A stretch of DNA of 9,545 nt from Pseudomonadota bacterium (lineage in GTDB: Bacteria; Pseudomonadota; Alphaproteobacteria; Rhizobiales; Hyphomicrobiaceae). Positions within the stretch are counted from its first letter, which is position 1. Each line of letters opens with the position of its first letter. The stretch spans positions 1 to 9,545 of the forward strand of contig QGVC01000113.1 in NCBI GenBank assembly GCA_003242645.1, given 5' to 3'. The notes beneath the pieces were generated by a model. That model saw only the letters and a list, made by a program, of their open reading frames with translations, made no database searches and was not told where the DNA came from. Positions 1-5,988 of the stretch are shown here, piece by piece. The translations under genes and the position numbers were made by a program.

Positions 1-1
1 T

Positions 2-688
2 TTCGTTCCCTAGCAGCAGTCCCGCCTGTACTCAAAGAACCCGGAGCTTTACGGAAAAGGTCATCCGGATGGGGTCGTTGCTCCGGAATCTGCGAATAAT
101 GGCGTTACGACCGGCACAATGGTGCCCCTGCTCGCCATTGGCGTCCCCGGCGGCAGCACAGCCGCTGTGATGATGATCGTGCTGCAGTACCACGGATTCC
201 CTTTCGGGCCGCGCTTGTTTGTCGAAAGCCCGATGCTCGCTTATGGCGTCATCATGGCCATGGTGGTCAGCTACATTCTGATGCTCTTCATGATTTTTCC
301 GATGGCGCGTTATATGTCGCGTGTGACCGTGGTACCGACGAATTACCTCGTGCCGATCATCGTCGCGTTCTCACTCGTCGGAGCCTTCGTGCCGCGTGCA
401 TTCATATTCGATATGGGTATCGCATTTGCCTTCGGTATTCTCGGCTATATCGCACGGAAAACCGGGTACCACGTTGCAGCTATTCTGATCGGCATTATCC
501 TCGGCCCGCTCATCGAGCGCTCCTTCATGCTCGCGATGCGGATTTCCAACAACGATCCAATGGTGATGTTCTCATCGAACATCGGCAACGTACTGTGGGT
601 ATGCCTCATCCTCACCTTGGCTGTTCCACCGCTGATCGAGCGGAGGCGTAAGCGTGCGGTAGCGGCTGATGGAGCAACGGTAGGATAG
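2..688 (+). pseudogene. tctA: Tripartite tricarboxylate transporter permease TctA, C-terminal part, interrupted by an in-frame amber codon
   Basis: This is the large inner-membrane subunit of a TTT carrier, which imports carboxylates with a periplasmic TctC-type binding protein and a small TctB subunit. Neither partner is in the window. The family signature runs from about 29 to 175 (SKNPELYGKGHPDG, APESANNGV, then IGVPGGSTAAVMM), with a second signature at 460-525 (GYHVAAILIGIILGPL). Several hydrophobic segments lie between, and a basic RRRKR tail ends the protein. About 225 codons are present, roughly half of a ~500-residue family member. In this frame the first codons read F-V-P-stop-Q-Q-S-R, with TAG at 11-13. 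From memory of the family, that position is normally Tyr (FxAYxxA-type), so a single change from TAC/TAT to TAG would explain it. A restart at ATG 119 would give only a 189-residue fragment. If the TAG is a sequencing error, this is an ordinary partial CDS. The next gene starts 18 nt downstream. Confidence 0.75.
11..13 (+). other. In-frame TAG stop inside the tctA reading frame
   Basis: The codon TAG lies in the same frame as the conserved TctA signature that starts about six codons later, and only three codons upstream of it are visible. Neither of the other two plus-strand frames reads as TctA here (they give FRSLAAVPPV and SFPSSSPACT). A frameshift is therefore less likely than a point nonsense mutation or a base-call error. 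Confidence 0.7.
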
Positions 689-695
689 ACGCAAT

Positions 696-700
696 AGGAG
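696..700 (+). promoter_or_regulatory. Ribosome binding site of the FAH-family gene
   Basis: AGGAG ends six bases before ATG 707. It sits in the 18-nt gap after the tctA stop, which supports both the chosen start and co-transcription with tctA. Confidence 0.75.
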
Positions 701-706
701 CAAGCG

Positions 707-1594
707 ATGAAGTTGGTGACCTTCAGCCAGCAGGGACGCGCGCGCGTCGGAGTCCAAGTTGAAGGTGGGATTGTTCCGCTGGACAGCTTGGCGCCCAGTG
801 CACCGCCAGACATGCTCGGCGTGATCGACGCAGGTGACGAAATACTCGATGCAGTTCGCAATGAGCTGGCGAAGGGCAAAGCCGAGATCATCGCGGCTGG
901 CGAGGTCAGATTGCTCGCGCCCATCCCTGTCCCGCGTGCTAATATTATGTGCGTAGGAAAAAACTATTACGAGCACGCGACGGAGTTTGAAGGCAGCGGA
1001 TTCGATGCTTCGAGCGGTGGCCAGAATATCCCAGACGTGCCGATTTTCTTTACCAAGGCACCAGGCTCGGTGATCGGACCGGGAGACGAAATCGACAGCT
1101 CTCTCGACAGCGACAACAGCGTTGACTACGAGGGTGAGCTGACCGTCGTCATCGGCAAGCAGGGCCGAAAAATTTCGCCCGAAAAGGCATTCGATTACGT
1201 ATTTGGTTACACCATCATCAATGACGTGACCGCGCGTGCAACTCAGCAGCGCCACAAGCAGTGGTTCCTCGGCAAGTCATTCGACACGTTTTGCCCGATG
1301 GGGCCGGCTATCGTTACAGCAGACGAAATCCCGGATCCAAGGGTGATGCGGCTCGAAACCCGGGTCAATGGGGAGCTCCGTCAGAATGTGAGCGTAAGAG
1401 ATCTGATTTTCGACATTCCAACTCTGATCGCGACCGCGTCGCGCGGGATGACGCTACGTCCCGGCGACTTGATCGCAACTGGCACACCGGCTGGCGTCGG
1501 AATCGGCTTCAAGCCGCCGCGTTTCCTAAAACCAGGCGATGTCGTTTCCATCACCATTGAACCCATCGGCACGCTCACGAACCGCGTCGCGTGA
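707..1594 (+). CDS. Fumarylacetoacetate hydrolase (FAH) family enzyme, acylpyruvase / 2-oxo-acid C-C hydrolase or isomerase type
   Basis: This is a cytosolic metal-dependent enzyme of 295 residues, the usual size for bacterial FAH-fold proteins with an N-terminal cap domain. The cap covers about residues 1-70 and the catalytic domain about 75-293. Visible motifs are CVGKNYYEHATEF (82-94, with H90 and E93), YEGELTVVIG (141-150, metal ligands E142 and E144), INDVTAR (171-177, metal ligand D173), LGKSFDTF (188-195, K190) and TGTPAGVG (259-266). Known members cleave acylpyruvates, or act as hydratase, decarboxylase or isomerase on 2-hydroxy-dienoates from aromatic meta-cleavage. The exact substrate cannot be read from the sequence. 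The start follows AGGAG at good spacing. The gene lies 18 nt after tctA and 28 nt before an alpha/beta hydrolase, so it probably acts on the imported carboxylate or a breakdown product of it. Confidence 0.93.
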   Translation: MKLVTFSQQGRARVGVQVEGGIVPLDSLAPSAPPDMLGVIDAGDEILDAVRNELAKGKAEIIAAGEVRLLAPIPVPRANIMCVGKNYYEHATEFEGSGFDASSGGQNIPDVPIFFTKAPGSVIGPGDEIDSSLDSDNSVDYEGELTVVIGKQGRKISPEKAFDYVFGYTIINDVTARATQQRHKQWFLGKSFDTFCPMGPAIVTADEIPDPRVMRLETRVNGELRQNVSVRDLIFDIPTLIATASRGMTLRPGDLIATGTPAGVGIGFKPPRFLKPGDVVSITIEPIGTLTNRVA

Positions 1595-1610
1595 GTGCAC
1601 AGCAAACGAA

Positions 1611-1617
1611 AAGGAGG
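1611..1617 (+). promoter_or_regulatory. Strong ribosome binding site that fixes a GTG start at 1623
   Basis: AAGGAGG lies five bases before GTG 1623. It rules out longer readings of the frame that would begin inside the FAH gene (for example at 1539), which have no such signal. Confidence 0.85.
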
Positions 1618-1622
1618 TTGGC

Positions 1623-2528
1623 GTGAGTGACCAGATTGTCAAAAAAGAATATTGGGCCAAGAAGGGCGATGTGAACCTTTACGTCTACCGCAAGGTGAAG
1701 GGCGAGCCGAAGAAAGGAGACGGCAAGCCCGTTTTCTTCCTAGTACATGGATCGTCCTTCAGTGGTCCCTCGGGCTTCGATCTGACAGTGCCCGGCAAGG
1801 AGAACTACTCCTTCATGAACCACTTCGCCGAATTGGGCTTCGACGTGTGGACAGTGGATCATGAAGGCTATGGGCGCTCGACCAGGACCAGCTCGAATTC
1901 GAATATTCGCATGGCGGTGGATGACTTGAAAGCTGCCACCGACCTGGTCGCCGAGGAAACAGGCCAAACCTCCTACGCCTTCTACGGTCAATCTTCAGGT
2001 GCCCTTCGCGCTGCCCTGTTCGCGGAGCACTATCCGGAGCGCGTCTCTCGACTGATCCTCGATGCGTTTGTCTACACCGGAAAAGATGCGCCGACCCTGA
2101 TCAAGCGGCGTGAGAAGCTCGATCAGTGGCGGTCGAGCAATATGCGGCCGGTCGACAGGGAATTCTACCACTCGATCTTCAACCGTGACATGCCGGGAAC
2201 GTCAGAAGAGGGCGTCGCCGATGCGCTTGCGGATGCTGAGCTCGCGCTCTGCAATGAGGTGCCAACCGGCACCTATCTCGACATGTGCGAGAACCTCCCC
2301 GTCAACGACCCCAAGAAGATCAAATGTCCAGTGTTGATCTTCCGTGGCGAGCACGATGGGATCGCGACGGAGGAAGACTTGATGAACTACTTCCTCCAGC
2401 TTCCGGTCAAGGATAAGCAGTTCGTGATTGTGCCGGGGATGGCGCATGTCGCGCCATTGAGTAAGAACCGGCATATCTTCTGGCACGTCGTGCACCAGTT
2501 TCTAACTACACCTCCAAGGAGAAACTAG
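1623..2528 (+). CDS. Alpha/beta hydrolase, serine hydrolase type
   Basis: The protein has 301 residues, begins at GTG and shows the alpha/beta hydrolase fold. The oxyanion-loop motif is VHGSS (41-45). The nucleophile elbow is G-Q-S-S-G (122-126, Ser124), with YAFYGQSSGALRAALFAEHYPERV around it. The acid is probably D245 in RGEHDG, and the catalytic histidine H275 in PGMAHVAP. A cap region at about 155-230 lies between the nucleophile and the acid, and is the likely specificity determinant. No signal peptide is visible, so it should be cytosolic. Family members include esterases, lactonases, epoxide hydrolases and C-C bond hydrolases of meta-cleavage pathways. With an FAH enzyme directly upstream, a C-C hydrolase or esterase/lactonase is an attractive guess but is not shown. 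It is probably the third gene of the tctA-FAH unit. Confidence 0.92.
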   Translation: MSDQIVKKEYWAKKGDVNLYVYRKVKGEPKKGDGKPVFFLVHGSSFSGPSGFDLTVPGKENYSFMNHFAELGFDVWTVDHEGYGRSTRTSSNSNIRMAVDDLKAATDLVAEETGQTSYAFYGQSSGALRAALFAEHYPERVSRLILDAFVYTGKDAPTLIKRREKLDQWRSSNMRPVDREFYHSIFNRDMPGTSEEGVADALADAELALCNEVPTGTYLDMCENLPVNDPKKIKCPVLIFRGEHDGIATEEDLMNYFLQLPVKDKQFVIVPGMAHVAPLSKNRHIFWHVVHQFLTTPPRRN

Positions 2529-2541
2529 GCGGTAAACCGCC
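2528..2541. repeat. Short hairpin right after the hydrolase stop codon
   Basis: GGCGGT and ACCGCC form a 6-bp inverted repeat that begins on the last base of the TAG stop (2526-2528). No T-tract follows, so it is not a classical intrinsic terminator. It could protect the 3' end of the message or weaken read-through into the next gene. Confidence 0.4.
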
Positions 2542-2583
2542 GGAAAGCTTGCACTCTCCAAGTGCTGTCGATCGAATACATGG

Positions 2584-2604
2584 CGCGGCCGCGACGCGGC
2601 CGCG
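2584..2604. repeat. Two adjacent copies of the 10-bp palindrome CGCGGCCGCG
   Basis: Each copy (2584-2593 and 2595-2604) is a perfect palindrome, and a single A separates them. Together they can also fold into one long GC stem. They lie in the gap between the hydrolase stop and the favoured ATG of the TSUP gene, followed by only three T residues. Possible roles are a transcription terminator/attenuator or a protein-binding site. Confidence 0.6.
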
Positions 2605-2626
2605 TTTGAATGTCGTCCCCGCCCAG

Positions 2627-3370
2627 ATGAGCCTCGCCCTCGCAGCTCTGTTTTCCGTGATCGTGCTGGCCACGTCCTTCCTGTCAGGCGTGTTTGGCAT
2701 GGCCGGTGGCATGGTGCTGATGGGCGTGCTCATCTTCATGATGCCAGTTTCAACCGCGATGGTGCTGCACGGTGTGACGCAGCTTGCATCGAATGGGTGG
2801 CGGGTGGCGCTGTGGTGGCGATACGTTAAGCCTTCCATTGTAGTGCGATTTGCCTTCGGCACGCTGATCGCTTTCGCAGTTTTCTCAGCCATACGGATTG
2901 TCCCTGATCGTGCAACGGTGCTGTTGCTGCTAGGGCTGCTGCCGTTCATCGCCGTATTCGTGCCCGACAGAATTGCGCCTCGGGCAGATCGCATCGGCGG
3001 TGCTGAGCTGGGTGGATTGCTGGCTGGTGCCTTTCAGCTCTTAGCCGGCGTATCAGGACCGCTGCTCGATACGTTCTTCGTACGCATGGGGGTTGACCGG
3101 CGGGCGGTGGTGGCGACCAAAGCCGCGTGTCAAATGATCAGTCACGTGGTTAAGCTTGTCTACTTCGGTGGCATCGCCGCGGCAGAATCCGATTTGCCGC
3201 CGATATGGCTATTCGTGCTTGCAGCAGCCCTTGCCATTGCCGGGACTTCACTGGCGAGACAGGTTTTAGAACGCCTGACAGACGCCCAGTTCCGGCGTTG
3301 GACAAAGGTTCTCGTCATGGGCATCGGTTTGGTCTATTTGGTGCAGGGGACGATCGAGCTCCTCAAATAG
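2627..3370 (+). CDS. TSUP (TauE/SafE) family anion transporter
   Basis: This is an inner-membrane protein of 247 residues with about seven or eight hydrophobic segments. It has the TSUP hallmark of two half-repeats: the first starts SFLSGVFGMAGGMVLMGVL (17-35), and the second has GVSGPLLDTFFVRMGV (141-156) followed by ATKAACQMISHVVKLVYFGG (163-182). Family members move sulfite, sulfonates, sulfoacetate, thiosulfate or small carboxylates, usually outward. The substrate is not readable here. The start is uncertain: ATG 2627 puts the first membrane segment at the N-terminus as in the family but has no clear SD, while the frame is open back to TTG 2549. The upstream extension would encode the GC palindromes as an Ala/Arg stretch, which argues against it. 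The gene is 98 nt after the alpha/beta hydrolase and may be read with it. Confidence 0.9.
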   Translation: MSLALAALFSVIVLATSFLSGVFGMAGGMVLMGVLIFMMPVSTAMVLHGVTQLASNGWRVALWWRYVKPSIVVRFAFGTLIAFAVFSAIRIVPDRATVLLLLGLLPFIAVFVPDRIAPRADRIGGAELGGLLAGAFQLLAGVSGPLLDTFFVRMGVDRRAVVATKAACQMISHVVKLVYFGGIAAAESDLPPIWLFVLAAALAIAGTSLARQVLERLTDAQFRRWTKVLVMGIGLVYLVQGTIELLK

Positions 3371-3472
3371 AGTCGCAGAAACTCGCCGGTCCGGTTGCCG
3401 GTTACAGTGGTGGGATAAATATCAGACAGCGAGTGCAGTGACATCGCTCCGAGATTGGTGGAGCAAGGCGCG
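3371..3472 (+). other. Intergenic gap between the TSUP gene and arsC
   Basis: The gap is 102 nt. CCGGT recurs three times near 3387-3406, and AGCGA (3428-3432) can pair with TCGCT (3444-3448). Neither looks like a terminator. No convincing promoter pair was seen, so read-through from the TSUP gene remains possible. Confidence 0.35.
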
Positions 3473-3862
3473 ATGGCGATCACCATCTATCACAACCCGG
3501 CGTGCGGGACTTCTCGCAAGACACTGGCGATCATCCGGCAGTCTGGCGAGGAGCCCGAAATCATCGAATACCTGAAAACGCCACCTTCGCGTGAACGGCT
3601 GGTGGAGCTGATCCGCGCAATGGGTATCAAACCTCGCGAGCTGCTGCGGCGGAGAGGCACTCCTTACGACGAGCTTGGCCTTGATGATCCCAAGTGGACT
3701 GACGACGAGATCATCGACTTCATGGTGGCACATCCCGTGCTGATCAATCGCCCCATCGTGGTCACACCGAAGGGTGTGAGGCTGTGTCGTCCGCCAGAGG
3801 TCGTTCTTGAAATCCTCCCCGATTCGAAAATGCGCCAACTGTGGGATTTGAGCCGCTCGTGA
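3473..3862 (+). CDS. arsC: Arsenate reductase ArsC, glutaredoxin-dependent (plasmid R773 type)
   Basis: This cytosolic enzyme reduces arsenate to arsenite using glutathione and glutaredoxin. It has 129 residues, against about 141 for R773 ArsC. It aligns well with the remembered R773 sequence from ITIYHNPACGTSR to the RLCRPPEVVLEIL region. Catalytic Cys11 sits in HNPACGTSR, and the three arginines that bind the oxyanion are present at R59 (ELLRRR), R93 (LINRPIVV) and R106 (RLCRP). The C-terminus is shorter, ending WDLSRS. ATG 3473 follows GGAG (3460-3463) and AAGG (3465-3468), so it is preferred to the TTG at 3455. No ArsR repressor, Acr3 or ArsB pump is in view. The flanking TSUP carrier is the only transporter close by. 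The longer thiol-reductase YffB/Spx-like relatives are excluded by the three arginines. Confidence 0.95.
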   Translation: MAITIYHNPACGTSRKTLAIIRQSGEEPEIIEYLKTPPSRERLVELIRAMGIKPRELLRRRGTPYDELGLDDPKWTDDEIIDFMVAHPVLINRPIVVTPKGVRLCRPPEVVLEILPDSKMRQLWDLSRS

Positions 3863-4106
3863 GTCGAGCTCCAGCAGCTTGCTGCTCACAAACGCGGCAC
3901 GCGCGATCGGCCCATCTACTCCCTCAGAGCGTCACAATTCCTGAGGCGTCGGTCCATCTTAAGCGTCGGGACCGCTCGCCGGTCAGCAAATGGCTGTGCT
4001 GGCTCATACAACCAATGGTTGGTTGTTGTGCAAGTTTGACATCGCTACGAGTGACTCGGGTAACGCCGCGTTCGGCGCTGAAATAGTTTGGCCGTAGACT
4101 TCGCCA
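3863..4106. other. Non-coding interval after arsC, rich in inverted repeats
   Basis: There is no convincing gene in this stretch. It holds a hairpin (AGCAGC 3873-3878 with GCTGCT 3881-3886), two neighbouring 6-bp inverted repeats that each have exactly 13-nt loops (CCTCAG 3922-3927 / CTGAGG 3941-3946, and CGGTCC 3950-3955 / GGACCG 3969-3974), and a 5-bp hairpin (CAACC 4009-4013 / GGTTG 4017-4021). A short open frame at 3841-4086 starts inside arsC, has no recognisable domain and no good SD, and is not called. Confidence 0.55.
4036..4065 (+). promoter_or_regulatory. Weak promoter candidate upstream of the orphan membrane protein gene
   Basis: TTGACA at 4036-4041 is a perfect -35 hexamer, but the best -10 options 17-19 bp downstream (around GGTAAC / TAACGC) are poor. 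It is kept only because it sits in the gap before an apparently independent gene. Confidence 0.2.
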
Positions 4107-4169
4107 ATGGTTGCGCTGAGGATCCGTGCATATTCACTCAGGCGGACCCAGCGCGATAGGGGGATCGGA

Positions 4170-4910
4170 TTGAAGCACTACGTCTTGCATCCGAAGGCTG
4201 CTTCTGAGCCCGGGTGGTCAGAGGCATGGTGGTGGCTCGGAATTCCTATCGCTACGGCGGTAGCGATATTCGCCATCTACCTTATTTCACCGGAATTCTA
4301 CCGCGCGAGAATGCTGCCCGAGGGGTACGGTATCCTCGAGCTCTCGCACTTTCTCATTCCGCTAGCGGGGTTCTTCATCTGCCTTAGCCTCTTCTCCACC
4401 ATCCCGGTGAAGTCATGGCCACTGCTACGGACGGCGATCGTATTCTTCGCGATTTCTTGTTTCTACATCGCGGGCGAGGAACATAGCTGGGGTCAATGGT
4501 TCTTCTATTGGGATACGCCAGAGCTTTGGGGCAGGATCAATCGGCAGAACGAAACGAACCTCCATAACACGTTCGTTTTGTTCAATCAGCTGCCACAGAA
4601 CATACTGCGAATGGCTATTGTCATCGGCGGCATCATTCTGCCGTTGTCTTCGCGAGCCAGGCGATTTGTTGCGCGTTATCCCATCATCGTTGCGTTGACG
4701 CCGCCCGCTGCGATTGTGCCTGTAGCAGTGACAGCAATCGTGTTCAGTGGAATCGTTACCATCCAGAAAAGCGGCCTTGTGGATGAAATTCTGGCGCGGC
4801 CGAGCGAGGCTGCGGAAACCTTCTATTACATGTTCATTCTGTTCTATTTGATCATGCTGCGCCGTAGACTGCGGCATCAACAGGCAGACGTAGTCGTTCC
4901 ACGGTCTTAG
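4170..4910 (+). CDS. Conserved multi-pass membrane protein with GEExSWGQ...QNETNLHN motif, function unknown
   Basis: The protein has 246 residues from TTG 4170, or 267 if ATG 4107 is used. AGGGGG (4158-4163) lies six bases before the TTG, while ATG 4107 has no SD and its extra 21 residues are Arg-rich with AGG codons, so TTG is favoured. I see about six hydrophobic segments, near 20-40, 58-78, 87-101, 147-162, 170-197 and 216-231. The loop between the third and fourth holds the most striking stretch: GEEHSWGQW (102-110), TPELW (116-120) and N-R-Q-N-E-T-N-L-H-N (124-133). I recall the pattern GEExSWGQR...TPE...NxQxExNLHN from other uncharacterised bacterial membrane proteins, but no family name or function. 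The dense acidic, His and Asn residues at a membrane boundary suggest a metal- or substrate-binding active site. The gene stands alone, with non-coding DNA on both sides. Confidence 0.8.
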   Translation: MKHYVLHPKAASEPGWSEAWWWLGIPIATAVAIFAIYLISPEFYRARMLPEGYGILELSHFLIPLAGFFICLSLFSTIPVKSWPLLRTAIVFFAISCFYIAGEEHSWGQWFFYWDTPELWGRINRQNETNLHNTFVLFNQLPQNILRMAIVIGGIILPLSSRARRFVARYPIIVALTPPAAIVPVAVTAIVFSGIVTIQKSGLVDEILARPSEAAETFYYMFILFYLIMLRRRLRHQQADVVVPRS

Positions 4911-5231
4911 AGCGGCTACCATTTCAATCGACTATGCTGGCCTGTGGATGACGGCCGCCAGGCGCTCCATCGCGCTGGGTGAGCGGCTGCGCTACAATTT
5001 CACTTCAGGCGCCGCGTTCATGATCCGGCAATGGCGAGGGTAGGCCTGTTCGCGGAGTCGTGCGCGAAGCCATATTGATGAGGTTTGCGGCAGCCAAACA
5101 CAGCCCCGAAAGCGGCGAACTAAGCATGTCGTAAAGCTGCCGCGATCCGCCCCGTATGCATGGCTACGGAGTTGAGGGGGCAAACGACTGATTGCACCTC
5201 CCGTACTTGAAGCGTTTGCGGAGGCGTAGGC
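4911..5231. other. 321-bp non-coding interval with several inverted repeats
   Basis: No gene, tRNA or terminator is recognised here. Inverted repeats are TTCGCG 5049-5054 / CGCGAA 5063-5068 (8-nt loop), GCGGCAGC 5087-5094 / GCTGCCGC 5136-5143, and GCAAACG 5180-5186 / CGTTTGC 5213-5219. The open frame on the minus strand at 4992-5549 runs through it and into the DUF1028 gene, and looks like a shadow. The interval may hold a small RNA, a decayed gene or just promoter DNA. Confidence 0.5.
5180..5219 (+). promoter_or_regulatory. 7-bp inverted repeat abutting the DUF1028 ribosome binding site
   Basis: GCAAACG (5180-5186) and CGTTTGC (5213-5219) are perfect inverted repeats 26 nt apart. The right arm ends directly at the GGAGG SD (5220-5224) of the gene starting at 5232. 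It could be a regulator-binding dyad or an RNA stem that affects ribosome access. Confidence 0.35.
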
Positions 5232-5945
5232 ATGACCTGGTCGATCATCGCGCGAGACGAGGAGACCGGAAGGATCGGAATCATCGTGGCGAGCCGGTTC
5301 TTCGCTGTCGGCGCCATCGTGCCCTATATCAAGACGGGTGTGGGTGCGATCGCGACTCAGGCCTTCATAAACCCGTTCTATGGCCCGCAAGGGCTGGCTC
5401 TGCTCCAGGCGGGGGCTTCCGCCGAGGACACGGTCAAGTTCTTGACCAACGCAGACGCAGGTCGCGACCACCGCCAGGTCCATGTCATGGATCGCGAGGG
5501 CCGCTTCGCTGCCTTCACTGGTCAAGCTTGCATCGATTGGTGCGGGCATGAAATCCGCTCGAATTTTTCAGTCGCCGGCAACACGCTTGCCGGGCCGCAG
5601 GTCATCGAAGCGACAATCGCAGCTTACGAGAACGCGTCCTCGATTCCCTTTGCGCGAAGGCTGATCGCAGCCATGAAGGCTGGCGAAGCGGCCGGAGGCG
5701 ACAAGCGTGGCAAACAATCAGCCGCCTTGCTGATCCACGACGAGCAGGATTACCCATTGCTCGATCTCAGGGTCGATGATCACCCTGATCCCCTCAGCGA
5801 GCTGGAACGGCTTGAGGCCGTCGCCCGTGAGCGATGGCTTCACTTTCGCCGGCTTATGCCGAGCAAGGAGAATCCAGCTGGCCTGGCAGATATCCCGGAT
5901 CAGGAGGAACGCATTGCGGCATCCATTGCCGAGGGGTACGAATGA
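5232..5945 (+). CDS. DUF1028 family protein (Ntn-hydrolase-like)
   Basis: The protein has 237 residues and starts at ATG 5232, seven bases after GGAGG. The N-terminus MTWSIIARDEETGRIGIIVASRFFAVG is characteristic of DUF1028, followed by GVGAIATQAF (36-45), NPFYGPQGLALL (47-58) and the C-terminal GGDKRGKQSAALLI (155-168) with DLRVDDHPDPLSELERL. Structural classification, as I recall it, places the family near Ntn hydrolases, but the reaction is unknown. In typical Ntn enzymes the nucleophile is an exposed N-terminal Thr/Ser/Cys. Here residue 2 is Thr, so removal of Met1 could expose it; that is inference. No signal peptide is seen. Genes of this family often lie near amidohydrolase, peptidase or transporter genes. 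Here an MFS carrier follows after 43 nt and is probably co-transcribed. Confidence 0.92.
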   Translation: MTWSIIARDEETGRIGIIVASRFFAVGAIVPYIKTGVGAIATQAFINPFYGPQGLALLQAGASAEDTVKFLTNADAGRDHRQVHVMDREGRFAAFTGQACIDWCGHEIRSNFSVAGNTLAGPQVIEATIAAYENASSIPFARRLIAAMKAGEAAGGDKRGKQSAALLIHDEQDYPLLDLRVDDHPDPLSELERLEAVARERWLHFRRLMPSKENPAGLADIPDQEERIAASIAEGYE

Positions 5946-5974
5946 TGCCACTCTTTGCGCCAGAAGCAGGCTGA

Positions 5975-5980
5975 AGAGGA
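5975..5980 (+). promoter_or_regulatory. Ribosome binding site deciding the MFS start at 5989
   Basis: AGAGGA lies eight bases before ATG 5989. The frame is open much further upstream, inside the DUF1028 gene, but that extension is a shadow without an SD or MFS-like sequence. Confidence 0.7.
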
Positions 5981-5988
5981 AGCTCGGC

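Noticed and set aside
572..1255. Long minus-strand open frame of 227 codons opposite tctA and the FAH gene
   Set aside because: No recognisable motif, and it lies antisense to a protein with clear FAH catalytic residues. It is a GC-rich shadow frame.
1539..1622. Upstream extension of the alpha/beta hydrolase frame into the FAH gene
   Set aside because: It would overlap the FAH gene by 56 nt and lacks an SD, whereas GTG 1623 has AAGGAGG five bases upstream and begins the recognisable protein.
3871..3890. Intrinsic terminator after arsC
   Set aside because: A short AGCAGC/GCTGCT hairpin is present, but it is weak and no T-tract follows.
4992..5549. Minus-strand open frame of 185 codons across the gene-free gap and the DUF1028 start
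   Set aside because: No recognisable domain. Half of it is antisense to DUF1028, and its composition is typical of a shadow frame. A decayed gene in the gap part cannot be fully excluded.
5776..5988. N-terminal extension of the MFS frame inside the DUF1028 gene
   Set aside because: The sequence is not MFS-like and has no SD. ATG 5989 has AGAGGA upstream and directly precedes the first membrane segment.
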